A stretch of 64,000 bases of DNA from assembly GCA_019914945.1 (NCBI GenBank), contig CM034105.1, positions 5,332,001 through 5,396,000 on the forward strand, written 5' to 3'. The notes under the pieces were generated by a model that made no database searches, had not been told where the DNA came from, and saw nothing but the letters and a program-made list of their open reading frames with translations. A program made the translations under genes and the position numbers. Below are positions 52,982 through 64,000 of the stretch, piece after piece (position 1 is the first letter of the stretch; every line of letters begins with the position of its first letter). The stretch is from Typha latifolia (Eukaryota > Streptophyta > Magnoliopsida > Poales > Typhaceae).

Positions 52982-54768
52982 CTATGCTTCAACTCTATCA
53001 ATTGAGTGGATTTCCTCCTCTTCGATTTCCTTGACTGCTGCTATCAGGCTGCGGGTTATTCCCTTAAGGTACAACCCACTCTCTTTCATCTCCTCCAAAA
53101 GCTTCTCTGATGTGCGCCAGTCCATAGCCTTGAGGCAGAGAGACTGTATAAGATTGTTATACTCATTTGTATTTGGCTGTAATTCATCTTCTTTCATCTC
53201 CTTCAAGCATTCAAGGGCCTTTTGAAACTCCTCCAACTTGCAGTAACCACGAATGAGTATGTGGTAAGTAACAGGACTAAGCTTCGGATGTCTCTTTTTA
53301 GCTTCACGAAAGATTTCATACGCTTCATCCATTAGACCACCCTTTGCAAAACCACTCATAATCACACTATAAGTATAAACATCTGCCCTCAATCCTCTGC
53401 TCTCCATTACTTTAATTAAAGATTTAGCATCCTCCATTTCCCCTTCTTTAGAGAATGCAGTGATGACATAGTTGAACACTGCATTACCAGGAGCCGGCCC
53501 TAAATTTACCATTCTCAACAGCAACTTCTTTGCCTCCTTCAAGTCTTTAATCCTGCACAAACCATGAACAACTGAACCAAAAGAGTTATTTGCATACTTT
53601 AGAGCCTCCCCTTGATAGTCTTCGAGCAACTCTAAAGCAGCATGGATGGTTTCATCATTTCTGGATAGCGCACCCACCAGAAAATCCAATACTGACCGTG
53701 GTACAGAGATCTTCTTCTCCATTGCCATTAAATAAACCAAATGGGCCTCTTTCACCTTCTTGCCTTTGCAGAAGAAAGAAATGATCTTACCAGTCTTCTC
53801 ACTATCAGGAAGGCACCCTGAATTAAGCATCTTCTCACAAATAGCCCAAGCAGCATCAATCATAGATCGCTTCCCAAGAGCTTCGATTGTGAAACAGTAA
53901 GTATCCCCATCAGGACTACACCCAAACTCATCAAACTTGTCAAAAACCTCAAGGCCAGCCTTGGCTTTCCCCAGATTACAGAACATGGAGATCAACTTGT
54001 TAAGTGTATCAGTATTGGCCAATCCTTTCTCACTCCCGATCTCCTTAATAAAATCCCACAACATGTAAGCTTCCTTCTTGGTGAGCTCCGCTGAATTACT
54101 AACCGCACTGACAAGATCTCCCACGGTCCTTGGCGTTTTAACAGATTCATAAGTTGAGGAGACTAATCGGAAGAAAGGAACCAATTTTTCACTTGAACAA
54201 ACTGTAGTGTTAAGCACTTTCGAAAGGACCTCCTCATTAAAATTAAACCACAACTTCGTGAAGCTTCTTTCAAAATCTGTTCCAGGGCATTCAAGTGTCT
54301 CCCTAATAGACTCAACTTCTTCATCAACGTTGATCTCATCTGCTGCTCCTTTCACTTCTTTCTCCGCAGCGAAGATCTTCTCGGGATCATCCGCATTAAC
54401 ACTCTCTTCCCACAAGGAGCTAAGATTGTCCGGGTCGCCCGAAACAGGACTAGGGTTTTCGCCGCCATCCTCAAATGTAACAGGAGAAGCATGGGACTCG
54501 TCAAGATTCAAATTTTGGGTTTCGCCAGCTCCAGAATCGTCAACGGTCGAGCTAGGGTTCTTCCCATCGTCATCTAGAGAGAAGGATTCGTTGGTGGAGG
54601 AGAAGAACTTGGGGTTGTGGAAGCGGGTGGGGTTGGAGAAACCACGTCGGGATGCGTGTGGAGGTGGAGGAGGGACTAAGGTTAGCGTTTTGGAAGGTAC
54701 CTGAGATGGGATCGGAGATAACCTCGGAATCGAGGAACGGAGAAGGAAAGCTCTGGTTTTGGACCTCC

Positions 54769-54772
<4 letters not shown>
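52982..54772 (-). CDS. P-class pentatricopeptide repeat protein, probably mitochondrial
   Basis: An intronless 596-residue reading frame ending in TAG at 52984-52982. The N-terminus MWRSKTRAFLLRSSIPRLSP is Arg/Ser-rich without acidic residues, as in mitochondrial transit peptides. An acidic, Glu-rich linker follows (about residues 80-150). About nine 35-residue helical PPR motifs then fill the C-terminal part, from TDTLNKLISMFCNLGKAKAG to NEYNNLIQSLCLKAMDW; clear ones include YTYSVIMSGFAKGGLMDEAY and VTYHILIRGYCKLEEFQKAL. No E, DYW or SMR domain follows, so it is a P-class RNA-binding protein, likely acting in organelle RNA stability, splicing or translation. The RNA target is unknown. An upstream in-frame ATG at 54946 would add 58 residues, including an Arg-Glu run encoded by the microsatellite; the inner ATG is preferred because it yields the targeting peptide. 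Confidence 0.92.

Positions 54773-54773
<1 letters not shown>

Positions 54774-54821
<48 letters not shown>
54774..54821 (-). repeat. (CT)24 microsatellite just upstream of the PPR start
   Basis: Perfect CT on the plus strand, GA on the coding strand, ending one base before the preferred ATG at 54772. If translated from the upstream ATG it encodes alternating Arg and Glu. Confidence 0.95.
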
Positions 54822-54823
<2 letters not shown>

Positions 54824-56000
54824 GTCTTTGGAGGCGGAGAGTAAAGCAGGGGTTTTAGGGTTTATGGTGCTGTTAGACGAGTGCAGGCTGAGTCGACCCC
54901 TGGAGGCCTCGAGTCTAAGAAAACGGAAAGACAATCTCTTTTTCACCCCCTCAAAACTATCGCCTTCTTCCGCAGCGAGCCCCTCGTTTCTTTTCCATAA
55001 TGACTCCCAAAATATTAGAAATTTTTCACATTAGAAAAAAATGTTGCAGTGTGTTTGTCTTGTTTCTTTTTTTTTATTTTTTTATTCTTGCTTTGCTTTT
55101 TTATTTTTTACTCTCATTTGGATTTTTGCTCGTCAACTTTTAGTTAGGGTAATATTACTTGTTTTTGGGTTTCTAAATATGATTCTTAATTGGTTTTGTG
55201 ATGGTGGTGTCACTATTTTATGAAGGTCATTTTCTTCTACTTTTCATAGAAACGGTCTTTATAAAAATTTAAATCTATTGACTTTATCTCTAAGAGTTTT
55301 TCATTGGAATGCATGAGCTCTATTCATTTCTTACTCATATGTTCAAGTTTGCATGCCACATAGATGTATCTGTACTAGACTGTATGATTGAGATCGAACT
55401 CATTACGCATTTTGTCATATAAAATGCACTCTCCTTCTTGCCCTAGGTTACCATCACAGAACCTCTTGTGATTTTCTATAAATTAGTAGTGAAGGTCATA
55501 TGACATACAGTTGCTAGCTATGGGACAGATACGACGTTTCTCTTGAGGTTGGAGGCATGGCTCACATTAGTCAATTACAAGGCCAAACCTTTTGCCATAT
55601 TGATTTAGACATCTCCTTTGCTAACCATGCTGCAATGTCCCTCATTTCCAAAATAGACACACCCATAGTCACATTGGATGTATTTATTGAGAATATTCTT
55701 TTGAGCAACAGCTTGGAAAGAAAGAGAATCTGAAATCTATCACCACTGTTTAGCCTATCTATCTATCCAAAGACAATTGTCGGACTCAGAGATTTTGAAA
55801 ATATTTACTAAAGAACGTTGCATTATGTGCAATGTCATTCGTCTAATTTTTATAGGTTTTGTAATTGTTCCTAATATGACCATTTTTGCCACAATGTGAT
55901 AGGTTACGGAATGATCCATTTAAGATCTGGATTTATTGCAGGAAGTAGTCCGCGCAACTGAGAAAACATATTTACAAAATATTCTTCCGTAGTCATAAAA
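54822..56000. other. PPR promoter and upstream intergenic DNA
   Basis: 54.82-55.02 kb is the likely 5' UTR and proximal promoter. Beyond it the sequence has no recognised gene. Degraded repeat sequence is possible. Confidence 0.5.
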
Positions 56001-56079
56001 TTATAAAACTAAATTTGATCGATCCGTAACTTCCTGATCTACACTTTTCGTATTTATATCCTTTGCATATTCGAACTAC

Positions 56080-56740
56080 AACTGGGACGAAAATACGATA
56101 TAGTGGAGATGAAGGTAGTAGTGACGGGTGGAGTGGATGTTAGGGTTATGGATGATAATGGAGATGAGGGTGGATGGTTGTTGTGGTTTAAGGGATAAAA
56201 CTGAAGGGGAAGAAGTGGTCGAGATCCCAAATAATGGGGGAGGACTCGACAGATGAGGGAGATTAGAAGTTAGGAGAGACCTTGCCAACGGTAAAGGTAG
56301 TAGGTTGGTGAAGAGGGAGGAGAGAAATTAGGATAGAAAGACTAGAGAGAAGATAAAGAGGCAAGAAACCAATATTCAATAGCAATATCATTTTTGGCTA
56401 TCATCCACATCTTTATAGAGGCTAGCCAGCAAGCCAAAATAATAATTATTAATCCTAAATCTAGTGGACTCCCGCCGATCACGTTTGAACGCGTCCGATC
56501 GTGTTCGAAGGCACAAAATGTGTTCTCTGTTGATGTGAACTTAATGTAGGCATTCGAACGCATATTTCATGTTCTCTGTTTTTGCGAACCTAATGCAAGC
56601 GTTCGCAAGGGCGTTCAAATGCGACCCCTTTCGCGTTCAAACGCGACCTACAAGAAATTTATTTTAATAAAAATAAATAATTAATGCAATAAGAAAAAAC
56701 TCTAATTAAGTATATCAGCCCACCACGCTTCTCCCACCTT
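56080..56740 (-). repeat. Probable 3' LTR of the minus-strand gypsy remnant
   Basis: It follows the end of the integrase frame after a purine-rich tract (complement GGGCAAGGTGGGAGAAGCGTGG begins about 56747). On the minus strand it contains several TTCGAACG/GTTCAAACG words, CTCTATAAAG (a possible TATA box) and a C/T-rich region. Exact ends were not found; one may lie near TGGGCTGATATAC at about 56727. Confidence 0.45.
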
Positions 56741-56744
56741 GCCC

Positions 56745-58027
56745 TTAAGGTAAAAAGTCGAGAAAACTCTCCAAGATGTCCGTCTCCAACTCCCATGTCG
56801 CCTCATCGGATAGCTTGCTAAGCCACTCGACTAGAACCTCCATCTTTAATCTAGTAGCATGATGTCGACGGCTCCTAGCAAGTACTCGAACTAGCTCCAC
56901 AATCTCTGTCTTCTCCAATGGCTCTAGTAAAACTGATCCAACGACCTCATGATCTCCAATTTGCTCTCTCAGCAATGAAACATATAAGATAGGATGTACT
57001 CTCGAACCCTTAAGCAACTCCAAATAATATGCGACTAGACCGATACGCTCTAACACCCGAAACAAACCAAAGTAGCAATGTGCTAACTTCTGGTTTCGCA
57101 TCGGATGCAAGGTCACCTGTTGATACGGTTGCACCCTCACAAATACCCAACTGCCGAAGTTGAACTCCTGCTCCCGATGGTTGCGATCATAAACTTGCTT
57201 CATGCGATTTTGAGCAATTTTAAGATGGGCACGCAACCTCCTCAATGTAGCGTCTCTATCCATCAAAGCTAAGTCCACCTCTGTTCGATCTACAAATGCC
57301 ACTAGGTTATAGGCGCGTAATATCGGAGTCGTGCGCCCATACACTACCTCGAACAGAGTCATGCCAATACTGTTATTGTGGGCGGTGTTATAAGACCACT
57401 CCGCCCACGGTAAGAACTCCAACCATTGTCTCGGCATCTCTCCAACAAAGCACCGGAATTACTACTCAATGCCTCGATTGACCCCCTCAGTTTAGCCATC
57501 GGTCTGTAGATGGTAGGCCGAACTAAAGTTCAATCAAGTCCCCTATAATTTGAAAAACTTCATATAAAAGTTGCTCACAAATACACGATCACGATCGGAG
57601 ACAATCATGCGTGGCATGTTATGCAATCGAGCAACATCTCTAACAAAAATTTCAGCCACTGACTTTGTTAAAAATGGATGTGACAATGTAGAAAAGTGCG
57701 TATACTTACTCAATCTGTCAACCACCACAAAAATAATAGAATAACCACATACTAGTGGAAGACCTTCTATGAAATCCATAAAAATGTCTTCCCAAACACG
57801 TTTCAGTATCAGTAGAGGCTGTAGTAATCCGGCCGGTTTCAATATGGTTGCCTTAGCCCTTTGCAGACTTCGCAAGCACGGACAAAACTTCTCACATCTC
57901 GCTTCAATCCTAGCCATGTGCAACTCTATGATATCCTCTTATAAGTCCTCAAGACACTCTCATGACCAGCCTCTAGAGTTTGGTGGAAGTGCTCCAACAA
58001 TTTCTATCGTAACTCATCATTTGTGGC
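56745..58027 (-). pseudogene. Gypsy integrase remnant, Reina-like, minus strand
   Basis: From high to low coordinate: partial zinc-binding N-terminus (HTLEAGHES region, CEKFCPCLRSLQRAKA), core VWEDIFMDFIEGLPLVCGYS, VVVDRLSKYTHF and IVSDRDRVF, then a break, then LPWAEWSYNTAHNNS, FEVVYGRTTP, and the C-terminal part up to EATWELETD. DFIEGLP is usual in Reina/CRM-type chromoviruses. Frameshifts near 57440-57540 and 57930 break it, and reverse transcriptase and gag are absent. Confidence 0.85.
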
Positions 58028-58030
58028 ACC

Positions 58031-59770
58031 TGAATTGTAACACCCGAACCCTAAACTCGTGCATAGCACGAGCCCACATGGCACGTGTGTAGCACCTGAC
58101 CATTTGGTTAGTTATTGACAATCAAATAAACCTGTAGCAACATCATGATTTCATCCATAATATTTAAACTAAGAATAACTCAAGTCTAACTGTCAACAGC
58201 ATACAAATAACCCTACTTGGGCCCCACACAGGCCACAATACATCATCAAGAGCTTTTTACAACTACATATACACAACGATAGTATATATATAATTATACA
58301 AGTACAAAGTCATATACTAAAATATAAGATAAGGATACAGACACACTTTAGAGAATGTCCACTAATACATTGAATAAGATAACTCCTCTGGCATATACAC
58401 TAACCACGCTCTACTCCTCACTCACCGGTAAGACCTCTAAGGGAGTATCCTACTCCTCTCGTTTACCTGAGTTTTTGGAAAAGAAAAAACACAAAGAGTC
58501 ATGAGCTAAAGGCTCAGCGAATAGACCTTACACTGAATCAGTGAAGCCAAATAGAGAATAAATCAAGTACTGGATAATATAAATCAGAAAAAATATCATG
58601 TTATGAATGAGTAAATGAATGTGTCCTCAATAATACATAAAAGAAATATAGATAACATGTCATAACTGATAAAAGTATATAATCCTCGACAATGAATAAA
58701 CAAATCTCCATGTCATACTATCATTATAATTTTCTCTCAAATATGACACATGATGCATGCCGACCATGACCATGCTATAATATCCAATGCAACGGTATAT
58801 GATGTATATTGATCACTCGATAATCAAGTAACCAAATGACAATGAAATCATATGCATTTCTCAACAATACGATCATCACTGACATCTCGATATAATATCA
58901 TCATACTAGACCACTCTGCACAGTCAACACCCGGTACCCGGTCTCAATATCATGTCCGAAGGCTCATAGCATACTCCGCAACTCGTAAGAGTATCTCAAA
59001 TATAGTCATACCCCACCACCCGCTAGGGTATCAACATCCATCTAGACCGGGCACCCACGTAGTTGATAAAAAAACCTCGTGAGGATAACTCGCCATATAT
59101 GCCCTAGCGAACGGCATGTGTCCGATTGTCTGTGCGCACAGACTCTACTGACCTCGGACATGGGCCACGAGATATTGCATATCAGCGACCATAATCATCA
59201 CTCTAGGCACCCCTAACCCTGGCGCCTACTTGGGTATCCTCACGCTTCTATCAACTATCCTATCAATCATATTTCATACTTTCCTTCTAAATGGGAGATC
59301 ACATGCATATATCCAGTACGATAACGAGTCAATGCATAACAGGAATTTAGGTGGTAAGGAAGTCAAGAGGAAAATAATGCAATGTAGTCTCCGACAATAT
59401 ATCTAACACATGCATACTCATACCAGAAGATCATCTTCATATAAAATCATAACAGTATAATCATCTCTAATCATCTCCATTTATCATCATTATACTCATA
59501 TCCAAGATCAGCCTAATTCTATGTATGATAAAAATATGCTCGACTGTAATCATCTCTAAATAAAGTCATATAATCATGCTAGAGGTCAAAACATGCATGT
59601 ACATAAGATATAATATATCATAATTTGAGAAAGACGTTTAGGGGATAAGACTACTCACCATTACTGCAAATACCAAACAACCACTCGTTCACGTTGCTAC
59701 GACAATAATCAAGCCTCGATAACTAAGTCCACGGGGTCTTGAACATGGGGGTCAAAATCTGAAATTATTT
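58031..59770 (-). repeat. Minus-strand LTR-like sequence cutting the gypsy remnant
   Basis: Its low-coordinate end, TGTAACACCCGAACCC, read on the minus strand, is GGGTTCGGGTGTTACA, a typical gypsy LTR 3' end. It abuts the integrase remnant at 58027-58031, so it probably inserted there. The interior has GCTCATGACTCTTT and TACCGGTGAGTGAGG on the minus strand, reminiscent of the other LTRs. The high-coordinate end was not located. Confidence 0.5.
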
Positions 59771-60340
59771 AAGTAGTATGATATTAGCCGTTTATCTAAT
59801 TAAAATCCGTTCATGTAATATATGATCATTTAGAAGGTTTTAGAATTTCTACTTATCTTTATAACTAGCTAGATTTTAATTACAAATAAAAAGAAAAATA
59901 AAAAGAAAAATGAAAACTTAACTATAAGTATATCTTGATTAATTAGAAATTACTTTATAAAATAATAAATAAATACATAAGCCTAGTATTTTATTTGTTA
60001 CAAAAATAACAATATATAATAAATTAATAGAATTACTTAAAATTTATATCCTAAGAATATTAGAATATAAATCTAATAATTACAATTTACAAATCTATCT
60101 ATTAATCTAATATACATATAAGTAAATAAATAAATAAATAAATATAAGTATTATCTATATTTATGTGTAATAGTTTATAACCTAATTAATCATTAATTAA
60201 TTATAATTAACAATAATCATAATGATGAATATGTATTATTATTAAAATGAATAATGTCTAAATCTATTTGTATTAATTAAGAAGGAAAAACCTAAATAAA
60301 TAACATCAATTAAATAAATAAATAATTAATTAAATTAATT
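59771..60340. other. Very AT-rich stretch without gene
   Basis: AT-rich sequence with AAATAAATAAATA runs (60120-60145) and no coding. It may belong to the LTR-like sequence on its left. Confidence 0.55.
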
Positions 60341-60510
60341 TAAAAAAACTGTCATCAGTGCTAGGCTCGGCCCAGTGCTAGGCTCGGCCCAGCACTGCCT
60401 GTTCAACTTTCATAGATTTGTTTTTTTAAATCTTGATTATCTATATTTGTTTTTTTTAATATTATCTATATTTGTTTTTTTAAATCTTGATTTAAAAAAA
60501 CTGTCATCAG
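60341..60510. repeat. Direct repeat at the broken end of the copia element
   Basis: TTAAAAAAACTGTCATCAGT occurs at 60341-60360 and 60487-60506, followed both times by GTTCAACTT. The first copy also holds two tandem GTGCTAGGCTCGGCCCA units. TATCTATATTTGTTTTTTT also occurs twice. This looks like local duplication at the truncation point. Confidence 0.7.
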
Positions 60511-61118
60511 TCCTACCAATTGTTCAACTTTTATAGAATCGATATCCTTACTTTTCTCAATAGCTGTAACTTTTGCCTGAAACCTTTCTGGAAGAGACCT
60601 AAGGATCTTACGGACAATTCCTTTTTTCAGAATTTTCTCTCCTAGGTTGAAACTGGAGTTGACTATATCACTCAGCTTTGCATAGAACTTATCAAATGTC
60701 TCATTCTCCTCCATACGCAGGGTTTCAAAACTAGTAGTCAACCTCTGAAGTTTTGATAGTTTTACAGCCATAGTTCCTTCATGAGTTGTTTCTAAGATTG
60801 TCCAAGCTTCTTTTGCTATCTCACAAGTAGAAATTCTTCTAAATTCTTCCGAGGAAACACAACTAAAAATTGCATTTATTGCCTTGCTATTCCATCCAAC
60901 TTTTTCATAGTCGACCTATCCCATGACTCTATCGGTTTATCGGCAAGTTTATCATCCACCATGTACATTGGTGGACTCCAACCGTTCACAACGGCAAACC
61001 ATACTCGTTCATCTATAGACTTCAAGTAAGCTCTCATCCTAGCTTTCCAATATCCATAATTTGATCCATCTAGAATAGGAGGTCTAATAGATGATGGTCC
61101 ATCTCTATGAAAATCCAT
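60466..61118 (-). pseudogene. Ty1/copia gag remnant (DUF4219/UBN2 type)
   Basis: On the minus strand after the primer site, MDFHRDGPSSIRPPILDGSN is followed by YGYWKARMRAYL, the N-terminal block of copia gag proteins. After a one-base frameshift near 60905 the frame resumes as VGWNSKAINAIF, SCVSSEEFRRI and EIAKEAWTILE, then KLQRLTTSFETLRMEENETF and RKILRSLPERFQAKVTAIEK (UBN2). It ends at the repeat at about 60490; protease, integrase and reverse transcriptase are missing. Confidence 0.9.
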
Positions 61119-61153
61119 GCCTATCTGATCTCTCTCAAAGGGTGAGAGAACCT

Positions 61154-61165
61154 GCTCTGATACCA
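61154..61165 (-). other. Primer-binding site of the copia remnant
   Basis: On the minus strand TGGTATCAGAGC follows the LTR end with a two-base gap and matches initiator methionine tRNA. Confidence 0.9.
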
Positions 61166-61167
61166 AT

Positions 61168-62123
61168 TGAAAAACCCCTAGACACAAGTATGTATCTAAA
61201 TATTAGGCAATGATATCACTCGTTCGCTTAAGTAAAAGTCCGTAGAAATATTAAGAACGAAAGCAGAGATGAACGCCAAGATTTTAACGTGGAAAAACCC
61301 AAACGGGAAAAAACCACGGATCCAAACTCGGATCAAAACCAATCACTAGAATAGTAGCAGTTACAAGACTGACTCTCAAAACAACCCGTCGAACCAAACG
61401 ACTTTGTTCCTCTCAGTCTTGCTCGCTAGACCCACGATTCACCACTTCTCGTGATTGAAGTCCAATCTCAGTAACTCTCGAGATTGATCTTTCGTCTAGA
61501 TAGCCCTTAAGACGAAAGATTAAGATTTGTAGATGAGTGGAACCTTGTTAGTTGAAGAACCGTTGTAGCCTCAAGAAGTCTCCTTCAATAATGCTTCTTC
61601 AACTACCCTAGAGATAGGGTTTCACAATCCTTATATATGATCTCCAAGATAGAGCCAAATCCAAATCTTATCCGTACTCACGAAAGTACAAGATAGAGCC
61701 AAATCATAATCTTATCCGTACTCACGAAAGTACAAGATAGAGCCAAATCCAAATCTTATCCGTACTCACGATTTTCAAGATAGAGCCAAATCCTAATCTT
61801 ATCCGTACTCACGAAAGTACAATATTCTTAAACTTTGTTGGTGCGTTTGAACGGGCTCGAGTGCGTTCGAACGCGACAGCTTAAATTCTTCAAGTTGCGT
61901 TCGAACGCGTTTATGAACGCAACTCTCGGTCTGTGTGAATGCAGTACCCGCGTTCGAACTCATTTGTGAACGCGGCTCTCTGTCTGTGTGAACGCGGTGT
62001 GAACTCGACGGCTTTTCTCCAATAATCTTGCAATTCTTCAAACCAGAGATATTCTAGACTTGTGTAAAGCTCATATACATGAAAAAATATATACTTAGAA
62101 TATTTTGTACATAATTGCCAACA
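61168..62123 (-). repeat. 5' LTR of the copia remnant
   Basis: On the minus strand it starts TGTTGGCAATTATG at 62123 and ends GGGGTTTTTCA at 61168, 956 bp. It contains GTTCGAACGC palindromes (61860-61960) and a four-unit tandem repeat. No 3' LTR partner lies in the window. Confidence 0.87.
61645..61822 (-). repeat. Four tandem 44-bp units in the copia LTR
   Basis: Units start at 61645, 61689, 61733 and 61776, each reading CAAGATAGAGCCAAATC, a variable base or two, AATCTTATCCGTACTCACGA and a short variable tail (AAGTA or TTTT). Confidence 0.93.
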
Positions 62124-62142
62124 AATAAAAATCTAACACTAT

Positions 62143-64000
62143 TCCTCACCAGTTCTATTAGTGAGGAAGGATGAAAGTTAGCATTTCTGTGTAGATTACC
62201 ATGCGCTAAACAACATAATTGTTAAGGACAGGTATTCGATACCCGTTATAGATGAGCTATTGGACAAGCTGACGGGAGCTTCATACTTCAGCAAACTCAA
62301 CCTTTGTTCGGGGTATCACCAGATCCGAGTGCGTGTCGAGGACGTCCACAAAATAGCACTCCGAACTCACGATGGTCACTATGAGTTTTGGGTAATGTCG
62401 TTTGCATTGACCAATGCGCGACAACCTTCCAAGGGCTAATGAACAACATATTCCGTCCACTTCTACGACAGTATGTGTTACTATTCTTCGATGATATTTT
62501 AGTGTACATCAAGACTTGGGAGGAGCACTTTGTTCACCTACGGTCCGTGCTAGCGCTCTTGATGGATGACTCTCTCAAGGTGGAGCGAAGTAAATGCCTA
62601 TGGGGCGAGCAACAAGTGGAGTACTTGAGACATATCATTTTGGCCGACCTGAGCAAGGTGGCATGCATGCTCAGCTGGACGAAATTGAGGATCGTACGGG
62701 AGTTGTGCACTTTCCTTGGCTTGACAAGTTATTATTGCATATTTGTGGCCGGTTATGAGAAGATCATCGCACCACTGATAGCCTTATTGAAGAAAGATGC
62801 CTTTAAACGGACTAATGCAACGACAAAGGCATTCGAGGAGCTGAAGTTAGCAATGGCGATCGCACTGGTGTTGGCACTACCCGACTTCACTAAGTAGTTT
62901 GTGATCGAGTGTGACGCGTCGGGTGCAGGCATATGGGCTGTATTGATGCAGTTCGGGAGACCTATTGCTCATCTTAGCAAAGCTTTAACAAGGAGATCAT
63001 AGTAGTTGTCCACCTATGAGCGGGAGATACTTGCTATTTTGCATGTCGTGACGAGGTGAAGACCATATTTGATTAGGAGACGATTTGTGATTTGAATAAA
63101 TCATCGGAGCTTACCTTATTTTATAGGGCAGTAGATTCACACACTCGCGCAGCAGAGGTGGATCACCAAGCTATTGGAATATGACTACGAGCTGCTATAC
63201 AAGAAAAGAGCGCAGAACAAGGCAGTGGATGCGCTCTCCCGATAGCCTGAAATGGCCGAACTAAAGGCCTTGATTGTACCTGCCTTTCCCTTCATGGATG
63301 ACATATGAGAAGCAGGTGCTATTGACCCGAATATCTTGAGAATCTTGCAGGAGATGGAGGATGACTCTACGAGTCTTCTTGGACTCGTGAGCATAGCGGA
63401 TTGCTATTGGACCGCAGGCGCATCCGAATACTAGCGGACGTGGGCCTGCGACAAAAAGAAATGGAGCATTTTCATTCCACTACTGCCGAACTGAGGCAGG
63501 ACACGAGGGACTCCTATGGACTCGCAAGAGACTATGTCAGAGTTGTACATGGCCTAAGGTATGATAGGAGCTTAGGGCATTCATGTGTGCTTGTGAGGTG
63601 TGCCAATAGGTAAAGACTGACTCCCTAAGGTCAGCAGGATTACTCTAGTCTTTGCCCGTGCCGGAGAGGATTTGGGAGGACATCTTCATGGATTTTATTG
63701 AAGGCTTATCTTCTGTGAGTGGGTACTCAATCATATTTATTGTGGTAGACAGGCTGAGTAAGTATGCTCACTTCTTAGTCGTGTCGCACCCATCTTCAGC
63801 GTGGATGGTGGCAGAAGTGTTTGTGCGCAATATCACCAAACTTCATGGCAAGCCGCGTTCAATAGTATCCGACCAAGACTGAGTCTTCATTAGTGGTTTT
63901 TGGATGGAGTACTTTGCACTCCAGGGTACCCAATTAGACCTCAGTTTAGCCTATCATCCACATACAGATGGCCAAATTGAGGTGGTGAACTGAGGCATAG
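62143..64000 (+). pseudogene. Gypsy pol remnant, Reina-like, plus strand, runs off the window
   Basis: Begins within reverse transcriptase (SPVLLVRKDES, a stop, HFCVDYHALN), with KDRYSIPVIDELLDKLTGAS and GYHQIRVR. A frameshift near 62395 leads to FFDDILVYIKTWEEH and FLGLTSYYCIF. RNase H (VIECDASGAG, STYEREILAI, AQNKAVDALSR) has stops. Integrase is visible at 63652-63990 (WEDIFMDFIEGLSSVSGYSI, VVDRLSKYAHF, IVSDQD, then YHPHTDGQ). There is no gag or protease and no 5' LTR next to it; the copia LTR abuts its broken start. Confidence 0.9.

Noticed and set aside
54207..54704. 165-codon plus-strand ORF opposite the PPR gene
   Set aside because: A shadow of the PPR coding sequence on the other strand.

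Overview
This window is nuclear DNA of a flowering plant, most likely a repeat-rich monocot (a palm-like genome would fit, but the sequence alone does not prove the lineage). The signs are GT-AG introns, a thirteen-exon GH1 beta-glucosidase, a P-class PPR gene, Ty3/gypsy and Ty1/copia retrotransposons primed by initiator-Met tRNA, small inverted-repeat transposons and many GA/CT microsatellites. No bacterial, organellar or viral gene set, rRNA or CRISPR array was seen, and no tRNA gene was recognised by eye.

The main result is one complete gene spread over almost 40 kb on the minus strand (7071-46750). Thirteen exons, placed by hand from GH1 homology and splice sites, join without a frame break into a 491-residue cytosolic-type family 1 beta-glucosidase. 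Both catalytic glutamates are present (E183 in the INEP motif, E386 in TENG). Its coding length is only 1476 bases. The rest is introns, and three of these (introns 4, 8 and 9, together about 32 kb) are filled with transposable elements. A second minus-strand gene, an intronless mitochondrial-type PPR protein, lies upstream at 52982-54772. Both start codons are abutted by long GA/CT microsatellites.

Intron 9 (9571-26562) holds a three-level nest. A 5'-truncated old solo LTR (11322-12974 plus 23229-23763) was split by a full-length Tekay-like gypsy element (12975-23223, 5-bp target duplication AATAT). The 3' LTR of that element was in turn split by a solo LTR (20320-22546, target duplication GGTTC). 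A complex fold-back repeat follows. Intron 8 has an RTE-type LINE tail, two LTR-like copies and a large hairpin with arms of about 500 bp. Intron 4 has another related LTR (34630-36876), a solo LTR on the minus strand (38445-42496) split by another solo LTR (39972-42189), and a MITE with an 83-bp triplication. Intron 12 has a hAT-like MITE.

The left flank (1-7070) is intergenic, with a decayed plant-mobile-domain gene fragment and a MITE. The right flank (56-64 kb) is a graveyard of two oppositely oriented Reina-like gypsy remnants with a decayed copia element between them. Every exon boundary and element boundary here was read by eye; no alignment, expression or database search was run.
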